Shown here: positions 41,758-50,227 of the stretch, piece after piece
How positions within the stretch are numbered: the first letter of the stretch is position 1
Layout: each line of letters starts with the position of its first letter
DNA from: Symbiodinium natans
Lineage: Eukaryota > Sar > Dinophyceae > Suessiales > Symbiodiniaceae
Reading direction: 5' to 3'
Assembly (NCBI GenBank): GCA_905221605.1
Contig: CAJNDS010002695.1
Span: 236,884 to 300,883, forward strand
DNA length: 64,000 nt
Program-made: the position numbers and the translations under genes
The notes under the pieces: generated by a model
Seen by the model: the letters and a program-made list of their open reading frames with translations, nothing else
Told to the model about the DNA's origin: nothing
Database searches by the model: none

Positions 41758-42310
41758 TCATGGCGCCGTGCGCGACTCTGAATCCTTGTCATCGGCAGCC
41801 TCCTCCTGCGTCTGACATCCTTCCCATCCACGGGGTTGTTCAAGTTGTAAGGGTTGAGGGAAGCGCCAGACAATCGCAGTCACCAGGCGGCCGCTTCGGA
41901 GTTCCTCCAAAATCTCTGACCTTGATGACCGCCCGTTCACCATCACCACGAAGTCTCCTCCTTGAAGCTTGCGTGGGGGACGAAGGCGCTCGTCAACGGT
42001 GCCGTCACGCGCAGTCTGCGCAGTATGCGCCCTGCCGTTGGAACAAATTTCAATCACGCGCAGGCCCTCCACGTGCGGAAGTTTCTCAAAGCCCACCCCC
42101 AGCTTCGTGTGAGGTGCGGCTGGTGGCAAACGCCAGACAAACTCTTCCACAAGGGTCGGCAGGTAAGGTAATTGGACCACGTAATCCAAAGCCCCGTCTT
42201 TCTCGAAGATGGAGCAAATCATGGCTGCTATTTTATTCTTGGAAACCATGCAAACCTCTTGGTCAAGTAACTCCGAATCCTCAACACCTTCAACCCCAGC
42301 CACCTGGAAT
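41758..42310 (-). CDS. PDZ-domain protein, exon on minus strand
   Basis: The minus strand is open from the CT microsatellite to a stop at 41758. It reads VEDSELLDQEVCMVSKNKIA, then FEKDGALDYVVQ, LVEEFVWRLPPAAP, TKLGVGFEKLPHVEGLRVIE, RPPRKLQGGDFVVMVNGRSS and LVTAIVWRF. LGVGFE (carboxylate-binding loop), the L-x-V-x-EI strand, and L-x-x-GDFVVMVNG are the ordered core of a PDZ domain (about 85 residues, roughly 42120 down to 41850). PDZ domains bind C-terminal peptides and serve as scaffolds. Upstream the frame runs into the (CT)44 repeat, which is probably intron. Flanking exons on the minus strand may include 43053-43331. Confidence 0.65.
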
Positions 42311-42370
42311 CTTTCAGCTTGCATCGTATGGCCTATGACTGTGAGCCAGTCGTATGTATGCACACAAGCC

Positions 42371-42374
<4 letters not shown>

Positions 42375-42462
<88 letters not shown>
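42375..42462. repeat. (CT)44 microsatellite
   Basis: Eighty-eight perfect bases of CT, uninterrupted and hence probably length-variable. It lies immediately upstream, on the minus strand, of the PDZ exon and would form a pyrimidine/purine tract within its intron. Confidence 0.98.
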
Positions 42463-42465
<3 letters not shown>

Positions 42466-43052
42466 CCTCTTCATCTCTTTGTGTCTGCTCTGTCCAGAAG
42501 CACATACAGAAATATAGTCGCACACTCGCACACGCAGCGATGCCACGCACGCACAGACACTAAGGCGACCGCCGTTTTAAATAGAGGCCGATCCGATCAG
42601 TCGCTGCTCAGGTACAAGCCCTGTACACTCACTAGAGACAGGCCGTCATCCCTCTTCCCAATCCGGGTCGAGGCGACTAGCCGGCCGTTTGCACTACCGG
42701 TTTCACAAGACTCGTAAATGATAAGGATGTTCCACCATGTTCGTGATGCTCTTAGGCGATACGAGGTCTATCACGCTTTTCAATGGGGATTTCTCTTGCG
42801 CTTCTCCATACGAGATACGCTGGCTGCGGGGGCTTCGGTCAGCGGCGCCGGGTCGGGCTCAGGTTCGTCGAGCGACGCTGTGACAGCAGCAGCAAGATCG
42901 CCGCCGACGTGCGTGCTGCTGGCCCCTGCGTATTCCAGCGCATCTGCTGCAGCTCGGAGCGCCCGGACCTTGCTGCCCACATCGTTGAAGTTCGTGTCCT
43001 CCGGCGGTGACATCGTTCGTGCTCGTGCAGCCAACTGAAGAAAACTCACCGT

Positions 43053-43331
43053 GAACATGAGGTACTCTTGCCTGTCAGTCACAGGGGTCCGAGCACCATG
43101 TTCGTTTGTCAGCTGTCGGCGCAGAACATTCGGTGCAACAATCTCCGCGAGGTGTCGCTGGTCGTGCTGGTCGAGATCTCTCATGGCAACGGAGAATTCG
43201 TCGATGACATCGTGATTACCCAGTGCGACAGTCATGCTTCCGAGCAACGAATCTGGAAGATTCCTGGACATGGCGTCGAAGCATTCAACCACAATCAACA
43301 TCTGAACCCGGAGCTGCTGATGCGCATGCAA
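43053..43331 (-). CDS. Exon of unknown protein, minus strand
   Basis: On the minus strand the frame reads MLIVVECFDAMSRNLPDSLL, then GSMTVALGNHDVIDEFSVAM, RDLDQHDQRHLAEIVAPNVL and TPVTDRQEYLMF. It ends in front of GTGAGT, a consensus donor, at about 43053-43048. The text is very protein-like. The same frame continues to 42780 but becomes Ala/Pro-rich. I do not recognise the family. Same strand and spacing make it a candidate upstream exon of the PDZ gene. Confidence 0.5.
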
Positions 43332-43572
43332 AGTGAAGCAAGAAGCACAGCCGTAAGCTCTTGTGTTTGCAAAGTCGCGGGCATGTTATAGCCGAAGCTC
43401 CGTCATCTTCTCGGCGAGCGGAAGAGACCTGTCAGGTTACGCGAGCAGCAAGCACAACCGGAGGCGAAAGTTTGAAGCCAAGTCGAAATCCCAACTGCAA
43501 GGTTTGGGATATGTCTGCCAAGCGAAGCAACAAGCGCAGCAGTAAGCTTTTGTCTTTGCAAAGTCGCGTGCG
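43327..43572. repeat. 55-bp direct repeat pair
   Basis: GCAAAGTGAAGCAAGAAGCA... to GTTTGCAAAGTCGCGGGC (43330-43382) recurs at 43517-43570 as GCCAAGCGAAGCAACAAGCG... to CTTTGCAAAGTCGCGTGC with about ten mismatches. The spacing is about 188 bp. Confidence 0.75.
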
Positions 43573-43780
43573 CCAGAGCTTCCCTAATTCGCGACCATGA
43601 CTCGGGCCCTTATGGGCAGTCCTGCACAAAATAGGTGCTACTCGCCGCCGCTGGATCTCCTCCCCATTCCGGGTCGGTGCCATGGGGGAATGTCATCCCA
43701 ATCCGGGTCGGTAGACGCAGCGAATGTCCGCGGCGCACGGCTGCTTTCCGCCCATGGAGGGGGGGAGTCATGTGTAGAGT

Positions 43781-44411
43781 CCAGGGCCTCTAAGTACCGC
43801 GCCTGTCAGCACAAACGACGCCTGTGTCCCGCCTGCCAGCGTTTCCCGCGGCCCGAGCGCGCGCGCGGCAAGGTCCAGGGCCCCTAAGTACCGCGCCTGC
43901 CAGCCCAAACGACGCCTGTGTCGCGCCTGCCAGCGTTTCCCGCGGCCCGAGCGCGCGCGCGGCAAGGGTCCAGGGCCCCTAAGTACCGCGCCTGCCAGCC
44001 CAACGACGCCTGTGTCGCGCCTGCCATCGTTTCCCGCGGCCCGAGCGCGCGCGCGGCAAGGGTCCAGGGCCCTTAAGTACCGCGCCTGCCAGCACAAACG
44101 ACGCCTGTGTCGCGCCTGCCAGCGTTTCCCGCGGCCCGAGCGCGCGCGCGGCAAGGTCCAGGGCCCCTAAGTACCGCGCCTGCCAGCACAAACGACGCCT
44201 GTGTCGCGCCTGCCAGCGTTTCCCGCGGCCCGAGCGCGCGCGCGGCAAGGGTCCAGGGCCCCTAAGTACCGCGCCTGCCAGCCCAACGACGCCTGTGTCG
44301 CGCCTGCCAGCGTTTCCCGCGGCCCGAGCGCGCGCGCGGCAAGGGTCCAGGGCCCCTATAAGTACCGCGCCTGCCAGCCCAACGACGCCTGTGTCGCGCC
44401 TGCCAGCGTTT
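43781..44411. repeat. GC-rich satellite, 94-95-bp unit, 6.7 copies
   Basis: CCAGGGCC starts units at 43781, 43875, 43970, 44064, 44158, 44253 and 44347. Each has TAAGTACCGCGCCTGCCAGC, ACGACGCCTGTGTCGCGCC and GCGGCCCGAGCGCGCGCGCG. The copies are over 95 percent alike. The unit is not a multiple of 3, so the Arg/Ala-rich minus frames are artefacts. The alternating purine-pyrimidine GCGCGCGCGCG could adopt Z-DNA. Confidence 0.95.
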
Positions 44412-44652
44412 CCGTGATGTGATGCGTGATGTGCGTGATCGTGATGTGGCGTCATGTGCGTGATGTGAACCGTGATGTGCGCCGTGATGTGATGCGTGAT
44501 GTGCGTGATCGTGATGTGGCGTCATGTGCGTGATGTGAACCGTGATGTGCGTGATCGTGATGTGATGCATGCGACATGAGGAACAGGAAGAGGAGGACGG
44601 GGAGGAGGAGGAGAAGGAGGAGGAGGAGGAAGAGGAGGAGGAGGAGGAGGCG
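44411..44652. repeat. GTGATGTGNNC minisatellite and GGA-rich tract
   Basis: Repeats of GTGATGTGATGC, GTGATGTGCGTGATC and GTGATGTGAACC fill 44411-44572, with a larger period of about 75 bp (44414-44487 and 44488-44558 nearly identical). They are followed by a purine tract of GGA and GAA (44577-44652). Together with the 94-bp array this forms almost 900 bp of tandem DNA. Confidence 0.9.
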
Positions 44653-45034
44653 GGACAGCCCCAAAAGTAAGAACCCCACACAAAGATGTGGGGAACAAAA
44701 GACAAAGAGGGGCTTGCACTAGGGCCCTTAAACATTGAACCCGAGCAGGTTGCAGGAGCTGACTCCACTGGGCGGGTGTACCTCTTCCCGCAGACGGACC
44801 CCGCTGACTCAAAGGCACATTCTTACACCCGGACCCCATGTGGTTCTCTTCTCCCTTTTTGAGGGTTCCCTACAGGGCTCCAGGGCTCTTGTTGAGTTCA
44901 GGGCCTGGGGCTGAGGTCTTTTGGGCCAAGTGATGAGAATTGAGGCGATCAAAGCCAGGGGAGCTTGGGATTCTACTGGTGCAACGGGGGGCCTAGCTGC
45001 CCACCCAACAACCACGCTGCAAGTCACCGTGTGC

Positions 45035-45250
45035 TCAAGCACGCATGCTGAGTTGCTGGAAACTCTTCAACATGGGCGTCACATGTCTTAGCTTTTTCCA
45101 TCGGCTCATGGCAAACTCGTCATCTCCGCGGATCACTGATTTGCCCGCGTGCGGGTAGTGGAACACAGTCTTGGCTTGCGTGACTTGATTGACTTCGATG
45201 AGCCAAGCACAAGCACTCTCGTGAAGTAGCTCGCAGGTGCCACCTTGCAT
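45035..45250 (-). CDS. Exon of unknown protein, minus strand, possibly terminal
   Basis: On the minus strand, acceptor GATGCAAG|G opens GTCELLHESACAWLIEVNQV, then TQAKTVFHYPHAGKSVIRGD, DEFAMSRWKKLRHVTPMLKS and FQQLSMRA to a stop at 45035. The acceptor is clean and the text coherent. Together with 45650-45955 it suggests a minus-strand gene in this region. Family not recognised. Confidence 0.55.
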   Translation of the reverse strand: MQGGTCELLHESACAWLIEVNQVTQAKTVFHYPHAGKSVIRGDDEFAMSRWKKLRHVTPMLKSFQQLSMRA

Positions 45251-45649
45251 CCGCCGCCAAACTGCACCCATGGTTTAGGTTTGAAATCTATGGGGCTTCA
45301 GATCAGCGGCCTATCTGTGGAGCCCAAAGAGCACGGGAGCTTGACGCCTACGCGCCGTGAAAGAAACGGATACAGGGCTCCCGCGCAGCCGTTTCAGGGG
45401 ACGCACAGAATGTCGGACAGCAGTTCTACTCACACAGATTCCACCCTAATGCTGAGGCAACACACAGATCCACCAGGGCGCCGTCTTGGACTTGGCCGTG
45501 GATTGGATCTGCTGGCATGGCTTTTGTCTGTGGGAAAGTTTGTTTGGAGGCCAAAGCTTGAGGCTTGAGGCTTCTTGCCAGGCCCATATGTTAAAGGTTA
45601 AATATAGTTGGCATGTGAGCGGCAGTACCCGCACTACTACTAGTACGCA

Positions 45650-45955
45650 GGTACGAGGGTGAAGGCCCCCAAACAGTTTGCCACCTGATGTCAGGGAGAA
45701 CATGCGATCCGTTTCAGTGGGCTTGGGTGGCAAATTGGTCATCTACGATCATACGAGATTTGGCAAGCACGGGGCTTTGAATTGGCGGAATTTGGAACTT
45801 CTCTGTGGGAGTCTATGTCGGCTGGGCTGTTGAAGTTGACGAGTGCTGGGATCAGTGATAGGTTCTCTAGGTTCTGTATTCTGCGGCCATGAAGCAGGAG
45901 CTGGCCTGCACGACAGGAACCGAGCTCACGCGTTTCAAGCATTGTCCTAGTGGGT
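45650..45955 (-). CDS. Exons of unknown protein, minus strand
   Basis: Two minus frames meet here. One (about 45955-45739) reads LETRELGSCRAGQLLLHGRR, then IQNLENLSLIPALVNFNSPA and DIDSHREVPNSANSKPRACQ. The other (45742-45650) reads MTNLPPKPTETDRMFSLTSG and GKLFGGLHP. They overlap by a few bases in different frames, so at least one boundary is a splice site I have not fixed. Protein-like, unknown family. Confidence 0.4.
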
Positions 45956-45964
45956 AGGTCCAAG

Positions 45965-46500
45965 CATCCTTGGCCAGAGCACTACCCTCACTTGATTACT
46001 TCCGCGTTAAGGAAGGACATGCCGTTGGATACGCTGCGCGTTGGATCGGCAGCTTAGCCGCATTCTTTCAGGCTTGTTCAGGATGTGTCATGTAAAAAAA
46101 TGTTGCTGAAGGCTGCCCTCTTGAGACAGTATGCTGCTCTTCACATCTGTCATGCACATGTCCCGCTTCTCTTGGACGCACGGTATACTGCAAAAAACTG
46201 CAGCACTTAAGCAGTAAACAACGAAGAAACAAGTCAGCGCGCTGCAGAGCAGCCGAAAGCCTAAAATGTCTCTGAGGCATGTGGCCTCTCAGCGCAGAAT
46301 GAGTTTTGGAGTGCCCTGGATGCGGATTTCGAGCAGGACCCTCGGCTGCAATGGGCCGCGGCGTGAATCGAGTTCTTGGGTTTACGATCAGAAGTTCTGT
46401 TGCAGCCGCTGCTGTGTCAGATAAAGAAGCAACCCTATACCTGCGAACTCTAGACTGAACCCTGAAACGCCTACAAACCATACGCCCGACCCGAAGTCCT
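45965..46500. other. Mostly non-coding; weak minus frame
   Basis: A 137-codon minus frame (46068-46481) reads VASLSDTAAAATELLIVNPR in part, but the plus-strand end (46441-46500: TGAACCCTGAAACG...) is a typical C-rich intron end for the following plus exon. That argues against coding on the minus strand. Confidence 0.3.
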
Positions 46501-46508
46501 AAAAGCAG

Positions 46509-49500
46509 AGCCAGACCCCCTTGCTCAGGGAAAGCTGGTCACCGGGCTGTCCAGCGGTCATCTTCAGTTGGTGGACCTTCAGACTAGCAAGTCAGGACCT
46601 CAAAAGCTTTGGCTCCTTGAGCCTTACACCTAGACCCGAATCAAGCCCTGGAAACTGGAAGCTGGGTTGGGGGTGGGGGGCGGGGAGGGCGGGGGTCCGT
46701 ACCATCACCACACGCGCCGTCACTAAGGGCCATTTCGTTACCCCGCCCTGAAATATTCTGGGCTGATGCCTGAATTTTGAGCCGCCGCGACTAGGCCATT
46801 GCCAATTGCCATTTTATCCTGACTGTGTGTGTGTGTATATATGTATATATACATATATACGAGATGTATATGCAAGTTCAAGCTGGATTGGTACTTCGCG
46901 AGTTGCGTGGGAACAGCTCTGCCAGAGCTGTCGAGAGACCACCCGCGGGCAATGAAGGACAGCTACTAGGCCAGGCGTGCTTGGGGCGGCATCCTCGCTT
47001 CTTTTGGTGGCGGCACGTCTCTTAAGGCTCAACTCAAGTTCGAACCTCAGTCGACCTGCGTCATCTGAAGAACCATCCCGAAGAAATGACCTAAATCCCA
47101 TAAGCCAGTATGTGTTGATCTGGGAGCCTGGGGGCAAAGTTATAAAAGGCGAAAGGGGAGTCGCCATGTAATGGATATGCAGTGGAAAGTTCTTATGAAC
47201 CTATCAGATGCTTATGGCAATCTCCGAAGGACAGCCAGAGTTCATGGCGGGAGTTGCAGTCAAAGCGACGGGCTTTGACAGAAACCCTAAACCCTAAACC
47301 CCTAAACCCCTAAACCCTAAACCCGGTCGGGTTTGTAGGGGCCCTCCACAGGCTTCATGTGGATTTCGCCGTAACGAACAGCCTTCCTACGGCAAGTCGT
47401 TTAAGAGATAGGTTGCATAGGGGATCTGCATGTGGCCCGACATGCTGCCATATAAATCTCCATCTAAAAACGGTGGGTGCTGGATGTCACCGAAGGATTT
47501 CTGGACAATCCCTCCCTGTCAGTTAGGTTTCTGCCGTGTTTGGTTTCGAAAAGAAATTCGTCGGGACAGCTCCCTGGATACACGGGAATCTACATGTAAG
47601 AATCGGGTGCACAGACTGGAGGGCTGTCCCAATGATCGACCTCAGACCTTTCATCAGTAGGCCTTGCGAATATCGATAGACAGAACAGGCTGAAGTGCAC
47701 ATGAAGGTTGCATTCGTGAAGTTAGATCATGTACGGGACGGGGCCTGTTCCGTCTTAACAATTTACTTCAATCGTCCTCACCCTACCCTACAGTTACCTG
47801 ATGTGGCAACCATCCTGCCTGTGCCGCAGGGCTCCTGTCGCGGAACTCTCCACGCGATTCTGTGGGGTTTGGGCCCGTTTGGGCACTCCAAGGATACTCG
47901 GCGGGACTCTCTGCAGGCTTCTCTGGGGCATTGCACTCCAGGGATACTCGGCGACTCCAGGGACCAAGCCAAGGAGTCCGGGCGGGACACCGGGCGAGGA
48001 GGCAAGGAGCATGGTACCCGTAAGATCTGGCAACCCCACACCGAAGATTGAGGACAAAACGTCGCAACATGCACTGCAGCAGCCAGCGACTACCAATCAA
48101 GCACATGCCATGCTTCGAAACACATGAGCATGTTTTTTTTTTTATCAAAACGCAGCATCTTCAATGTCCAGTGCAGCTCAAGCAGCCCGGACACCAAGAT
48201 CGTACAGACAACTCGGGTCACCTAAACAGTAAACCATGAGACAATTCGACCCACCACTCCACGAGACAAATAGACAGTTTGACCATAGGCTTCACCCATA
48301 CGTCCCGTTCCCGTTTCATGTGGGGGTTGGCAAACCTGTGGTCCATCGGTCCGGTGGTGTCGTGCTGCAGCAATCCTCTTTTTGAGATATGGTCTGTTGG
48401 TTCAGTGGGTGTCGTATGGAGCGAACCTACTGGTCCAAAGGTCCGTTGGTCCGATGGGCTTCGTAGGGGGGGAAACCACTGGTTGTTTCAAAGCAGTTTC
48501 GGAACAGTCCAGGTGCAAAATGAGCAGGGGGTATAGACGCGCACCCAATATTGCAAGGTCCTTACTTGTGGTTGGGTAACCAAAAAAACTTATCATTGTG
48601 CCTCTTCTCCCGTGATGCTGTTCATGCTGGCGTTCGGAAGGTGTGTTTCCCCCAGTGTTTTCATCTCAGAGGGAAGCGATTAGTCATTAAGGATTCATGG
48701 TTTGAGGCTTTTGGGCGTGTAGGGTTTTGAGTCCAGCTGCATCATCACCCAAACTCCTGAACCCAAGGTTCTTAATGTACGCCAGAAGTTCTGCAGTTGC
48801 TGAAACGCTGACGGAACCACAAAGCCCCATAAAAAGCCTTCCCTACTCAGGCCAGTTCACATGATCCCCGGCCACAGTACTATGGTGCGACGTGCGCCTC
48901 CTCTTCAAAAGTATCCGCAAGTGTTGGGACAGCCGGAGTCGAGATCAGCGCCAAACCGTACTTTGTAACTAGTCCAAAGAATGAAGAACTTAGTTATGCA
49001 GGGGTTCAAAGGTCGAGAATCGGAAGTAGGCTTAGTGTTGCTGAGCAGCTCAAGCTGTCGGGTACACGTCATCCGGTCAGACCGACAGGCATATCATCGT
49101 CCTCAATCTGTTAAACACCAGTTGCTACTTGTTCCTTTGCATGCGCCCCATGTCGAGATCTCCTTGTACGGAGTTTATGGCTGATGTGAGGTGGCTGCGG
49201 ACTGGGCTGCAAGCGAGCTTGTGTCCTGCTCCTACGATGGTGCGCTCCCAAGTGTGTCTGCTTAAGCAAAAGCACCACTAGCTGAAAAGAGAGAGCCCGG
49301 ACAAGCACCCCCGACTTTGAGGCTATATCAACCTCACCGATGCGCGTACCACAAAGACGATCCGCCAGCTAAAGGGGAAGGGACAGTGGGCGACTTGGTT
49401 TGGCACCAAGTTGCCCGGGTTCTAGAGTTCTAGATTGCCAGCCTGCCCATTAGTACTCTTATTCCCTTCTTCAAGGGCCCCCCTAAAGGCGAACTATCCT

Positions 49501-50194
49501 ATCTTCCAGCAACCGACCCCGTGATGTTCAGCCCTAAGCCCAGTACCCCAGAATCTCAGAAGAGCATCCTTGTTCCCCTTGGAACCTCTGCCGTTCAAAT
49601 GTGGCCTTCTTGCGGGGTGCGGACCGGGGGCCGAAACTGCAGTCCCCGAATCACGAGCCCTGCACCTGCTTCACTTCTCTGAATGTTCAAGCAGAAGGTT
49701 GAGGCTAGATTATGAGTTCAATTGAACAGCTTGCTTTGTAAGTTGTTGATTCAAATGAGGTAGTTGGCACAAAACCCGTTACAAGGGGAATCAAATGTTG
49801 AAACCTAAAGAAACAACCCAAAACATGCCAAAACCCTTACATAGTCCCCTATAAGGGGAGAACGGGGAGGAACGGGGGGGGGGGGGGGGGGGTTGTTTCT
49901 TTTTTTTCACACCCCCCCCCCCCCCCCCCCGCCCGTTTTTAAAAATTTTAGTGTAGAGACGCCTCACCGAGGCTTTGTTACAAAATCGCCTGAATCTCAC
50001 ATCGCTGCAGGGTGTGCTCACGCCTGCTTTGGCGCCCTTTCGAGGGAACATCCTCTCCTCCCAGGGGGAGGAGGGGAGGATCACTGGAATTCGTTGAATG
50101 AATTCAATTAATTAGATTAACTTCGTTAAATGAATCAAACTGTTCAAATTACTGAATTATTTTTTCAGGAATTAAATGGACTACGTGAGACTTA

Positions 50195-50227
<33 letters not shown>

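Noticed and set aside
43768-44455. Arg/Ala-rich repeat proteins on the minus strand
   Set aside because: They are translations of the 94-95-bp GC-rich array, again out of phase with codons; ordinary satellite DNA.
49791-50084. Frame with GGGGGGG / PPPPPP
   Set aside because: It runs through the G19/C19 homopolymers and has no other support.
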